From positions 1,136,361-1,178,843 of the forward strand of contig BFEA01000119.1 of the NCBI GenBank assembly GCA_003427395.1: 42,483 nucleotides of DNA, written 5' to 3'. Below, piece after piece: positions 11,770 to 21,024 of this stretch. The stretch is from Chara braunii (Eukaryota; Streptophyta; Charophyceae; Charales; Characeae). The translations under genes were made by a program, and so were the position numbers. Numbering within the stretch: position 1 is the stretch's first letter; every line of letters starts with the position of its first letter. Under the pieces are notes generated by a model. It did no database searches and was not told the origin of the DNA. It saw only the letters and a program-made list of their open reading frames with translations.

Positions 11770-12250
11770 TCAGCCCTGCCAGCAAGGCAGGGCTTATTCC
11801 ACGCTCTCAGCTAAGTCTTTGGGCCTCGCTGCACTACTTTCGACGTGCACAAAAGACAAAAATATTGGCCGTGTATCTTTCCATATTCTACCGGAAGATT
11901 CACTCTCGTTTTCTACATTTCGAGATTAGTGCAGGGACGCCCTTTGTTCCATTTTTCCTTTTTTCTTTCTTTGTCCATGCAGCACCGAGCTACTTCCAGA
12001 TGTCGGGGGAGCCTTGACTGACGGGATACTCACACTGGTACTGTACAGGATGTATCTGTCCGTTATCACGCGCAAATCATTGTTTTTTTTTTCTTTTTTT
12101 TGCTGTATTGTAGTGCCCTGCCAGCAAAGCAGGGCGATTTCCACGTTCTCGGCCAAATCTCTGTTCCCTTTTTCTTTTTTCTTTTGTTTTTTTCCTCGTA
12201 TGTGTCCATGTAGCACCGAGCTACTTCCAGATTTCGGGGAAGCCCTGACT
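11770..12250. repeat. Local direct duplication next to the assembly gap
   Basis: The phrase CCTGCCAGCAARGCAGGGC, followed by a TTCCACG-CTCGGC block, occurs at about 11,775 and 12,118. The phrase CAGCACCGAGCTACTTCCAG occurs at about 11,979, and at about 12,212 with one change (GTAGCACC). The two copies are diverged and unequally spaced. The second copy runs straight into the N run, so the true copy number is unknown. Confidence 0.8.
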
Positions 12251-12253
12251 NAG

Positions 12254-12457
12254 NNNNNNNNNNNNNNNNNNNNNNNNNNNNNNNNNNNNNNNNNNNNNNN
12301 NNNNNNNNNNNNNNNNNNNNNNNNNNNNNNNNNNNNNNNNNNNNNNNNNNNNNNNNNNNNNNNNNNNNNNNNNNNNNNNNNNNNNNNNNNNNNNNNNNNN
12401 NNNNNNNNNNNNNNNNNNNNNNNNNNNNNNNNNNNNNNNNNNNNNNNNNNNNNNNNN
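12254..12457. other. Assembly gap (N run)
   Basis: Undetermined bases, with one further N at 12,251. The gap is flanked by duplicated sequence on the left and by A-rich sequence on the right, a likely collapsed or unresolved repeat. Open frames across it are artefacts. Confidence 0.99.
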
Positions 12458-12496
12458 AAAAAAAAAAAGTGAGGGGAAAAAAAAAAAAACGCTCTA

Positions 12497-12538
12497 AGTG
12501 GAAGGACCGGTTGCCCAACAGTGAAGGACCGGTCGCCC
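12497..12538. repeat. Direct repeat of ~19 bp, two copies
   Basis: AGTGGAAGGACCGGTTGCCC at 12,497 and AGTGAAGGACCGGTCGCCC at 12,520. Short diverged duplication just right of the gap; function unknown. Confidence 0.8.
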
Positions 12539-13239
12539 GCTGCGTCACTGCTTTCCACCACGTGCCTCCTACCAAAACAAAAAGGTTCGGTATCTCAAAA
12601 ATAAAAAGGTTTGGACGACTTCTCTGTAGGGTACTGGTGGTTCAAGTCTGTTGTATATCAAGAATTGGTTGTTCGTAAATTTTCTTTCTTTACGATCTCC
12701 CCTTTCTTGTATTTCCGCAGCGTTACGATTTCCCGTAGTCTGGGCTACCGCATTCTCTTGAAATTCCAAATTTTGTGTCTAATCAGACCTAGGATTGGTT
12801 TCTAGGAATTTGGTTATTGCAGATTTCGTTTTTTAAAACTCGTGATTTCTCATCCAACTATTTCGAAATTTTTCCTGGCACGTATCTTTGGAAATTGAAA
12901 TACTCCGTGAATTTATTTCCCAAACGTCAGAATAATTTCGCGATTTTTCGAAAATAAAATTACCACGAATTTTTTTTTTGGCAGTCAGATTTAATTCACG
13001 AACTTCGGTCCTTGGACATTGGACTTTTGAGAAGTTCGTTGCTGGCAATTTCTACTGCTAGTTATCTGAGAGATGCCTTACTAATTCTCAAATCGACAGA
13101 TTTCAGGAAAAAAAAAGAAAAAAAAAAAGATCTTTTTCGTTTTCATTTTTTCTGTTGATTAGTACCCGAGGTTGGAAATTGCGGTCCGGTTGTTCGCCTG
13201 TCTACTTGTTTTCTTCCCACCTTTCTTTGTACTACCGCA
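12539..13239. other. AT-rich, no gene recognised
   Basis: It holds weak TTCGCGATTT/CACGAATTT-like repeats related to 11,335-11,520 and an A-rich run at 13,108-13,130. No LTR end or primer-binding site for element C was found here, although element C should begin to the left of 13,556. Confidence 0.45.
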
Positions 13240-13281
13240 AGTGCCACGTCAGCAGTGCCACGTCAGCAGTGCCACGTCAGC
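13240..13281. repeat. Three exact 14 bp repeats with ACGT core
   Basis: AGTGCCACGTCAGC occurs three times head to tail (13,240, 13,254, 13,268). The GCCACGTCA core (complement TGACGTGGC) is the kind of ACGT element that plant bZIP factors bind. It lies about 275 bp before the gag start of element C, so it could have been part of that element's promoter or leader; this is inference. Confidence 0.85.
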
Positions 13282-13555
13282 CGACACAGTACAACTAACT
13301 GCAACTTATGATCCCACGCAGCAAACACATCGCAGAACGTGAAGGGCGGGCAGCCGCAGCAGAGCAGCAACTACCCCTTCCCTCCCCTCTGCAATGGAGG
13401 CCCGAGGCAACCCCACGGTGGACAATGCCGCATCCGGCACTCCATGCGAGGCGTGCAGTGCGAACCGCCTGGTCCCACACGTCCAGTAGGTGGTTCCCAC
13501 TACGACACCTGTGGGACACCTCGACGTTGCGCGAATCCGACAACAGGGTGAGACA

Positions 13556-14951
13556 ATGACGGCCTTCGTGGCCCGCCTGTCCACCTACATGCAGCAAAGT
13601 ACACGAGGAACAACGACGCGAGGCGACAACTGAAGCTGCACGCCTCAACGCCATTGCACGCGACGCGGAGCAATGACGCCGGCAGCAAGCCGAAGCAGCT
13701 ACCAACCGTAACCAGCTTCGCAAATACGCCACATCCGTCCTCATGCAGCAGGAAGCATCTCATACCACCGCACGCCAAGAATGGAACTTTGTTCCGACGG
13801 AGAGGCACCCGGAGTCGACTGCGAAGGAACAGACCAAGGCAGCACTCTTCCACCTCATGCACCAGCTCCTCACTTGCAACTTCCAACAAGTGGAGTTGGC
13901 TCGACAGATACGTATCATCTCATATTACGAGGAGACTCACAAGAGTTTCCACACCCGCCTTGAGGAATCGGAGAAGGATGACGTGCCGCACAGGCACATG
14001 GCATCCTCAAGCACCGATCCATCGGTCCGCGAACTGGGGGAACAAACGGATCATCTGGTAGCACTCATCGAAAATCTGAACAACTTCCAATGGTCGGCGA
14101 CCATCGGTCAACGAATGGCTGCAGTCCAGGCTGACCTGCGCCAGCTGCAGCAGCAACCAACCGGGACCTGCAACAGCATGACGCCCAGACAATACAAGAT
14201 GTCGAAGTTCAGCATCGAGAAGTTCGATGACTACAACACGGCGGACCCCATGACTTGGTGGCAAGGGTTCACCAATGAGCTTGCCATTCACCTTGTTCCG
14301 CCGGAATCAAAGGTCTCAGCACTTTACATTTGCAGCACCGCTGCCAGCCAAGTGTGGCTCAATCACCTGGCACAAACCGAAGGCGTCGAGGTCGCAGCCC
14401 TCTACACCAAGTTGACTTGGGAGGCCGTCACCGAGAAGTGGCGGAAGCGTTTCATCGTCGACGACGCTCAAGGCAAAGGTGCAAACCGGATCTTCACCAT
14501 GCACCAAGGCAGCCAGCCAACCCGCGAATGGCTAACAGAGTGGCAGAAAAACGTGACGATCTCGAATCTCAATATACCATTCGTGCATCTGTGTCGCGAA
14601 TTCTTCCAGCGGTCGATCGACGGGTTGAGCACGACCCTTGGGGAGCACAACTTGTACACGGACTTTGACCAGATCGTGGACAAGGCGCGCGAGGTAATCC
14701 AATCAAATCGGTGGGGACAAGATGATGACCAGGTGCTGACTCACGAGTCTAGTGAAGGAGACGGAGTCAACGCCCTTCCGCCACGACGCAACAAGAAGAA
14801 GAAGAAGGCGAAATCCATGTCAACAACGTAAGTCGGACAGCCGAATGAGCCATGGAAGAAATTCCACCTCACGGAGGAGCAATACAAGCTCCGCCAAAAG
14901 TGGAATTGATGCTACTCGTGCAACAGCACCAAGCACACAATGTCACAATGC
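13556..14951 (+). pseudogene. gag: Element C gag pseudogene with CCHC knuckle
   Basis: The best start is the ATG at 13,556 (MTAFVARLSTYMQQ), followed after a frameshift by an Arg/Gln/Ala-rich coiled coil and, from 13,743, a long open frame. That frame contains the capsid-type region (FDDYNTADPMTWWQGF, WRKRFIVDDAQGKGANRIF, QPTREWLTEWQ) and a lysine-rich run KKKKKAK. In-frame stops lie at 13,674 (TGA), 14,829 (TAA) and 14,907 (TGA). The last falls directly before the first Cys of a perfect C-x2-C-x4-H-x4-C knuckle at 14,910-14,951 (CYSCNSTKHTMSQC). All three stops fit C-to-T changes. The gene packages genomic RNA in the family; here it is dead. Protease and RT follow on the same strand. Confidence 0.88.
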
Positions 14952-15499
14952 CCCGACAAAGGCAAAGACGACGTCCGCCCATGACAAAGCTCGAGAAACT
15001 GAGCTCCGCGGGAAGTGAGGCGACTCCACTTCCTTCTCCGCCGGACATGGTTACCTTGCTAGCAACCTCCTCCACGCCCCGGGAACATGCGTATGTCGCA
15101 AGTCTTCAAGAGAGTTACGAAGACTACGCTGTCCAGCTGGTCCCTCCGTTGGACCAACCTCTCCACGTGCAAGAGTCATATGCATGCGCGACTTCATCAC
15201 CATCGCCAACTGAACCACCATCCTCGCCGACACTACTTGGGGACTCGTCGGTATGGTCTAGACTTGAGAACCTCGACCGATTGACGTCGGAGGACTTCCA
15301 ATGGATGCCTCTTCCCCCATTTGGTTACTTGTCGAAGCCGCATTGCAACGCCTTGATGGTGGAACTACGCAACTACTTGCACGTTGCAATACCAACTCTG
15401 GTGATGGAGTACGGAGCAGCGGTTGTTGATGTTCGCGAGTACATTGCGAAGATCGACCGCGAGTACGCCATGCAACGGTACTAGGACATCGACACGCCA
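14952..15499 (+). pseudogene. Element C spacer domain between knuckle and protease
   Basis: After a frame change behind the knuckle, the frame of 14,852-15,484 runs open into the protease frame, separated only by a TAG at 15,482. The segment is about 170 residues. It has an acidic/Ser/Pro part (YEDYAVQLVPPLDQPL, TSSPSPTEPPSSPT) and a more structured-looking part (WSRLENLDRLTSEDF, ELRNYLHVAIPTLVMEY, VREYIAKIDREYAM). I do not recognise it. Its position suggests a linker or an additional domain of the Gag-Pol precursor. Confidence concerns its being part of the element, not its function. Confidence 0.6.
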
Positions 15500-16110
15500 T
15501 TACTCTACACCCACATTCAGATTGGGAAGGCGACCTGCAGCGCCTTGATCGATCGTGGAGCTACTAGCAACTGCATCAGCCAAGACTTTATGGGGTGCGC
15601 CGGCCTCGGACTGCGTGTTCGAAGGAAATCGCAGCCCACGCAAGTCACGTTGGCCGACGGTCGTACGCACAAGTCCATTGACCGGTGCGTTGACTCTGTC
15701 CCCGTGTACTTCGTCCTGCACGCAGGCGAGGCCGTGTCCCTTGACATCTTGGACACAAAGTTCAACATGATTTTGGGCACGTTGTGGCTGCGCAGCGAGG
15801 ACCACCTGGTGAACTTCTATCGCCGCACCGTTCACGTTCGTGACCGGAATGGGGTACTTGTCCCATGTACGGTCCCCCCACCTCACCCTTCAATTGGTTG
15901 TCACGTGGTCTCCGCTGCAAGCATTCGCAACTCCATCGCACGGAACGACGTGGAGGAAATGGGCATTTGCTTCTTGCACGCCCTGCCCCCTCCTGACGAG
16001 GCAGCGACGAAACAGCCACCGGATCCACGTATTGTAGAGCTTCTCGACTCCTATGGCGACGTCTTCGAGGCCCCGCCGGAATCGTACCTGATCGGCCAAT
16101 TCGTCACGAG
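15500..16110 (+). pseudogene. Element C aspartic protease (active site altered) and linker
   Basis: The retropepsin region starts at about 15,500 (LLYTHIQIGKATCSALID), with the active-site loop at 15,551-15,562 and the ATSNCISQDF stretch after it. The conserved downstream block is DTKFNMILGTLWLR, corresponding to the usual D-ILG-WL motif. The catalytic loop reads D-R-G-A, where the family has D-S-G or D-T-G, so the enzyme would not be expected to work. Two copies would normally dimerise to cleave Gag-Pol. The linker ends in a DSYGDVFEAPPE block that leads into RT. A frame break follows after about 16,160. Confidence 0.85.
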
Positions 16111-16162
16111 ATCATTCTCGAAGATGGGGCCGTACCTCCACGCGGATGTATCTACCACATGA

Positions 16163-16830
16163 CCGAGGAGGAACTCGAAGTGCTACGAACGAATTCTAGA
16201 TGACCTCATTGCCAAGGGCTGGATTCGCCCTAGCTGCTCGCCCTACGGTGCACCCGTTCTCTTCGTCCGAAAGAAGGACAAGGAGTTGCGCTTATGTATC
16301 GACTATCGCAAGCTTAACGCTCAAACCGTTAAGAATGTTGGCCCACTCCCACGCATCGACTTGGGCAGCGCTACGGGCACTTCGAGTGGGGCGTAATGCC
16401 ATTCGGCCTCACGAATGCCCCGGCCACCTTCCAAGCCGCAATGAAAAGGGAGTTTTGCGACATATTGGACCGGTTCGTGCTCATCTACCTCAACGACATC
16501 TTGGTGTATAGCCGGACTTTGGACGAGCATATCACGCATCTACACACTGTTTTGGACGGGCTAGGTACGGCCAAGTACAAGGCCAATCGAGCCAAGTGCG
16601 AATTCGCACAACAAGAGCTCGAGTACTTGGGCCACCTTGTGATGCTGAAAAGGCATCCGTCTGGTCGCGGACAAGATCAAGGCCATCCAAGATTGACGGA
16701 ACCGACCAACACCACGGAAGTTCGCTCTTTTATGGGATTGGTCGGGTACTACCAACGCTTCATCGACGGATACGCACGGATCGCCGCACCCTTGTCAAGA
16801 TTGCAGTCTCCAAAGGTGCCCTTCCATTTC
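16163..16830 (+). pseudogene. Element C reverse transcriptase, deleted and mutated
   Basis: Fingers and palm blocks are present: [33 protein letters not shown] and PLPRID, then directly [21 protein letters not shown], a YLND box at 16,486-16,497, and the thumb/connection blocks CEFAQQELEYLGH and FMGLVGYYQRFIDGYA. Between PRID and RYGHFEW the roughly 40 residues that hold the first catalytic Asp (the LDL-SGYHQI block) are missing. The YxDD box has Asn in place of its first Asp (AAC for GAC). The frame breaks at the deletion and again near 16,650-16,700. It cannot be catalytic. Family identity (Ty3/gypsy) is clear. Confidence 0.92.
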
Positions 16831-16869
16831 ACCGACAAAGTCCGAAGTTCGTTCCATAAATTGAAGACA

Positions 16870-17330
16870 TCAATTGCTTCTCGCTCCCGTCTTGAGTATC
16901 TACGATCCCACCTTGCCTACGAGAATGACTACGAACGTTTCCGGCTACGGCATGGCTGCAATGTTAAAACAACACGACGGAGTAGATTGGAGTCCGGTTG
17001 AGTACTTCAGCCAAAAGGTACCTCCCATCAACTTGGTTGATGATGAGGAGTTTCTCGCTTTCGTCACGGTACTCGAGCGTTGGCGGCACTTCCTCCTCGG
17101 GCGTCATAGGTTCACTTGGGCTACGGATAATAACCCATTGACCTACTACAAGACGCAAGACACGGCGAGCAGCACGATCGCTCGATGGATGTACTTCATC
17201 GACCAATATGACTTCACCAAAACACATTTCAGGCCTCTCCAACCGAGCCGCGGATGCTCGCTCACGAAGATCATATCTTTGCGCATTGACTCACCACGTG
17301 TTCGGTTTCGACGACGCCCTTCATCAACAT
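16870..17330 (+). pseudogene. Element C RNase H, first catalytic Asp lost
   Basis: Ty3/gypsy RNase H blocks are in order: APVLSIYDPTLP, then TTNVSGYGMAAML where the family has T-D-A-S (Asn codon at 16,934-16,936), WSPVEYFSQKV, DDEEFLAFVTVLERWRHFLLG, FTWATDNNPLTYY and IARWMYFIDQYDF. The loss of the first metal-binding Asp by a GAC to AAC change would abolish strand removal. The frame degenerates after about 17,240 and integrase resumes near 17,400. RNase H removes template RNA during reverse transcription in intact elements. Confidence 0.9.
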
Positions 17331-17399
17331 TTTGTGTGAGCATACAAGTCTGATCCGGAATACGCCACGCTCTACAAGCAACTATCCTCGGATCAGCCG

Positions 17400-18540
17400 T
17401 CAGCCAGCCACTACCGTGTCGTCGACGGCTACTTGCTTCTTCACTCACAAGGCAAGGACTTACTATGCGTCCCACACGACTGTCGCTTACGAACTTGCCT
17501 TCTCGACGAGTACCACGACTCACGACTCGCCGCCCACTTCGGAGTCAACTGTACGATTGCAAGACTTCGACAACGATTCCGGTGGTCTGACCTCATTACC
17601 GACGTCACTCAGTATTGCGACTCTTGCGAAGTTTGCCAACGAAGCAAACCCCTCAATCGCAACCCCTATGGCGAGTTACGCCCGTTGCCTATCCCGCGGG
17701 AACCCGACCTCTCCATGGCTATGGACGTCACCGGCCCGTTCCCCCCCGACCGCTTCGGGCATGACGGCATTCTCACGGTCGCCGACCGTTTGAGCAAGTA
17801 CGCGCGATTTCTCCCCTCCAAGTACTACGCCACGGCTCCCGAGCTTGCACGACTCTTGCACACCGGTTGGATTTGCGGCCACGACATTCCGGAATACATC
17901 GTCAGCGACCACGACATTTTGGACTTCCCTCATGAAGGACTCCAGCACAGAGATGAAACCGAGTTCGGCTCGGCATCCACAAAGGGACGAGCAAGCGGAG
18001 GAGGCACATCAAACCGCCCAAATGATGCTCCGTCACTCATCCGTCTGCATCAGAAGGATCGGGTTGACTGCCTCCCCGACATCGAGTTCGCCTACAACAC
18101 TTCGTTGCATCCAGCGATCGGCGTGACACCATTGGAGTTGCACCATGGTGGCCGAAAAGGCCGTATCTTCGCTAATCTTACATTCCCAAGAACTGTCGAC
18201 ATTAACGCCGCTTGTTCTCCCGCCTCCGATCGGAAGTATCGGGACTTGCTGGCTAAAGCCTGCACCAACATGCAAAAGGCTCAAGTCCGCATGCAACAGC
18301 AAGCCAATCGACGTTGCGTGCCATGCCCTATCCGCGCCGGCAACCTTGTTTGGGTCTCCACGGAGGAATTTGCGCTTGAACAAGACGTCTCGCTCAAGCT
18401 ACTTCCCAAGTGGTTTGGACCATGGACCGTCACATCAACCGTGGGGGATGAGCCCGATGGCCCGTCCTTTGTGATCGAAATCCCGTCGCATCTGACGATC
18501 CACCCGATTTTTCACGCCTCCAAGCTGGCTGCATATACAC
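17400..18540 (+). pseudogene. Element C integrase pseudogene
   Basis: The long frame opening at 17,433 contains the HHCC zinc domain (YHDSRLAAHFG then CDSCEVCQRSK) and the catalytic-core start MAMDVTGPFPPDRFGHDGIL, with its first Asp. IVSDHDI supplies the second Asp. The stretch after it is out of frame: the HPQRDEQAEEAHQ block with the third acidic residue lies in another frame at about 17,980-18,030, after which the first frame returns (IEFAYNTSLHPAIGVTPLEL). The C-terminal GPY/F part (LLPKWFGPWTV, HPIFHASKL) is intact. At least two indels break the enzyme. Integrase inserts the DNA copy into the genome in the family. Confidence 0.9.
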
Positions 18541-18596
18541 CAGCCAAGCGCGACAACTTCCTGGGCCGACGATCGCAGGACCCTCCTATGGACGGT

Positions 18597-18775
18597 CATC
18601 AGGAAGTCGAGCGCATCATCATGCATCACAAGCATGACAACAAGCCAATGCAGTACAAGGTCACACTCAAGTGGTGCGACTGCGACGACACGCGATGGAT
18701 CTCACGAGCAGCCTTGCAAGCCTCCGCACCACTCATCTACGCCGAATATGAGAAGCAACGACTAACCACGGGAGC
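18597..18775 (+). pseudogene. Element C chromodomain
   Basis: Directly downstream and in frame with integrase are EVERIIMHHKHDNKPMQYK, VTLKWCDCDDTRWIS and APLIYAEYEKQ, which follow the chromodomain pattern (E-VE-I, then Y-VKW, then a W-P position, then a helix). It marks the element as a chromovirus. In the family the module binds histone marks and directs integration. One aromatic position of the usual cage appears changed (KWCDCDDTRW in place of KWxGYxxxxxTW), which may be decay or lineage divergence. Confidence 0.8.
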
Positions 18776-18856
18776 TGCAAAGCCTGCCCCTCCCACCCGG
18801 ACTCGGTCCCTCCCTCCAACAGATAGCTTCACCCTCGCAGGTAAGCTCGGTCTTTC

Positions 18857-18869
18857 AAGGAGGGGGGGG
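18857..18869 (+). other. Polypurine tract of element C
   Basis: AAGGAGGGGGGGG directly precedes TGTGGCATAC, the expected arrangement of plus-strand primer and 3' LTR start. It lies about 85 bp after the chromodomain, inside the same open frame. Confidence 0.8.
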
Positions 18870-18949
18870 TGTGGCATACTCAGTTCCACACGGGCCCAGC
18901 AGGGCCCGACCAGGTAGGATAGGGGTTAGTAGAGTGTAGGGTCATCACA
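18870..18949. mobile_element. 80 bp remnant between two convergent polypurine tracts
   Basis: The segment begins TGTGGCATAC on the plus strand (3' LTR start of C) and begins TGTGATGACCC on the minus strand (3' LTR start of B). Each LTR should be several hundred bp or more; only 80 bp remain and they are shared. An inverted repeat CGGGCCC-AGCA-GGGCCCG lies at 18,891-18,908. A deletion or end-joining event between the two 3' LTRs fits best. Confidence 0.7.
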
Positions 18950-18964
18950 CTACTCCCCCCTCAA
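18950..18964 (-). other. Polypurine tract of element B
   Basis: On the minus strand TTGAGGGGGGAGTAG directly precedes TGTGATGACCC. The same eleven bases start the B 5' LTR at 27,084 (minus), so this is the 3' LTR boundary of B. Confidence 0.8.
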
Positions 18965-19139
18965 GAGCGAGGTCCCTTCGAGCGAGTACCTCATTCTGAG
19001 TCCTCGACAAACGCATTGTAGGCAAGCAAGGCAAAGAGATTCCTAGAATACTCTGTCGCAGTGAGCCTTGCAGAGATCTTAGGTGTAGCGTTAGTGGCGA
19101 TTTGTCGCTCGTAGGCTTTAACGTGTGGTGCGCTGCTTA

Positions 19140-19304
19140 GCAATTCTTATTGGAAATCGAGTACAGATCATCTAACGGATGATACACAAAGTGAACCTGG
19201 CACTGTCTGTTGCGTCCCTTCCCTACGTGCTCTTTAATTCGGTCTATCTCATGCCCGCCTTTGATCGCCCGAGGGATCATATCTTCGCGAATGTCTTAGC
19301 ATCA
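19140..19304 (-). pseudogene. Element B chromodomain remnant
   Basis: The integrase frame stops at 19,304 (TGA), and a TAA follows two codons later. Reading on in the same frame gives HEIDRIKEHVGKGRNRQ, QVHFVYHPLDDLYSIS and NKN, which is a decayed chromodomain (E-I-RI, Y-VxW-like, then a D-LYS position). Both stops fit C-to-T. Identification rests on position after the GPY/F end of integrase plus a weak pattern. Confidence 0.55.
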
Positions 19305-20700
19305 CGGTGGAGGTACAGTTTGGATATGGAACACGGGGTATGTGCGCAGATGGGCTGGCACATCAACGACATACGAAGGGCCAAAGTGATCTTCACCAAT
19401 CACATCCAAAACTTCCCAGGGCCCATAATAGAGTGGGAGAAGTTTGCGTGAGACGCCCTCTTCTTTTGAGAATTCAGACATCTTGACCCAGACATAGCTT
19501 CCCACCTGAATATCCGACGGTCGGCACTTCTTGTTCGCATGATGGATCATGGCGTGTTGTCGCTTGGCCATGGCTGCAATGACAACTTTGAGCAAGCGAT
19601 CATACTTGGCCCTGAAGCCAGGTCTGCCATGTGTTAAACCAGCTGGCTGCTCAGGGACTAGGTAAGAGAGCGGATTTCGGATCTGCCAACTGTAATGCAG
19701 CCTGTTGGGTGTCATGCCGGTGGCCGAGTGGACATAGTTGTTGTATAACCCCTTAACGGAATACAGCTCTTCATCCCATGTTTCCTGATCCGGAATAATC
19801 AAAGCGCGAAGAAGTTGAATTACAGTCTGGTTGATCTCCTCAACCAAACCGTTGGCTTCGGGGTGTCGGCCAGATGTCATACACAGCTTGATCCCCAGTT
19901 GAGACGTGAAGTCCTTCGATTCAGTACTAATGAAGCGCGGATGTCGATCGCTCACAAGAGTCTTCGGGGTTCCGAACTGCAGAATGTACTTCTGTTGGAA
20001 CTCACGAATCACTAGTTTTGTTGAGGCGTGAGGCGGCAAAGGGATCAGGTTGAGGAACTTAGAGAATCGGTCAAGAATCACCATGACTTGTGAGTAGCCG
20101 TTCTTACTTACCTTTCCCATGTCGGTGAAGTTGATGGAGACAGACTCCCCAGGACCATCGGGAATGGGTAGGGGTGTGAGTAGCCCCATCGACTTTTGTT
20201 TGCATAGTTTGATTCGTTGACAGACTTGACATTCAACCACAAACTTTTCAGCATTCCCTTTCATGCCAGGGCAATCAAACTGTTTCAGCAAATTTGCGTA
20301 CGTTTTTGCCATGCCGAAGTGTCCGCTTCGGCCATGATCCAAATCCAGAAAGTACGTGCGGAGAGGCTCACGATTAGGCACACACAAACGTTCGTGGTTC
20401 CCGTAGCGACGAAAAATCAGTCCTTCATACTCGTGAAAATCAGGCTGACTGCTAGGGTCAGCCCCTAGCCGCTCAAGGATGGAACTAAGCTCCGGATCCT
20501 TGGCGGTGTGCTCTACGAGCTGCTCCTTCAGTTTCTTCCGGAGGTCGTAGGATTTGACAAGGCAAGTCATGTACTCGGGGTGGCAAGACAAAGCGTCAGC
20601 TACTCGGTTATAACAACCCTTTTTGTGTCTTAACTCAAAATCGAAAATGTCAATTTCATGGAACCAGCGAAGCAAGGTAGGGGACAGGGTAGTTTGCTGT
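19302..20700 (-). pseudogene. Element B integrase, first catalytic Asp changed to Asn
   Basis: The open frame (about 465 residues from here, preceded by the end of RNase H) holds the spacer RHKKGCYNRVADALS, an HHCC domain (DHGRSGHFGMAKTYANLL then CQVCQRIK), and the catalytic core. The first core block is SVSINFTDMG, where the family has D in place of N (codon at 20,130-20,132, GAC to AAC). The second, TLVSDRHPRF, and the third, HPEANGLVEEINQ, keep their acidic residues. The GPY/F end (LLPLYYGPWEV, YPVFHIQ) is present. The frame is otherwise intact, so this is the best preserved integrase of the window, yet it should be inactive. Confidence 0.93.
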
Positions 20701-21024
20701 TTGATCCACTTCAAAGTGATCTGAGAATACATTGAAGTGGCGTCCCAAAAGATGGTGTTTCCAGTGATCCAACACCATACGCAAAGCATAAAGCTCGTGC
20801 ATGTAGGTGGAAGTGGCTACCTTTACGCTGGGCATGCGTTTGCTGTAGTACTCGAGCGGCCGCAAGCCATCGCCGTCATCTTGCTGCAGCACTGCGCCGA
20901 TTCCATACTGGCTCGCATCCGTAGTAACTACGAATGTCAGTTTGGGATCTGCAATGCTGAGTACTGGGTAACTTACCAAGGCTTTTTTTAAGTTTGGAAG
21001 GCATTCGTGCACGCAGCGTCCCAA
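20656..21024 (-). pseudogene. Element B RNase H
   Basis: Blocks in order are LPNLKKALVSYPVLSIADP, FVVTTDASQYGIGAVLQQDD (first Asp kept), LRPLEYYSKRM, YMHELYALRMVLDHWKHHL (Glu kept) and FNVFSDHFEV (Asp kept). Frame changes lie at both ends: near 21,000 at an A-run, where RT ends in this frame, and near 20,710, where the reading passes into the integrase frame at KQQTTLSPTLLRWFHE. The catalytic residues look intact, so the defects are the two indels. One A-run indel could even be a sequencing error. Confidence 0.92.

Noticed and set aside
11926-12575. Open frames of about 150-210 codons
   Set aside because: They run through the N gap and through A/T-rich runs, so most of the protein is undefined.
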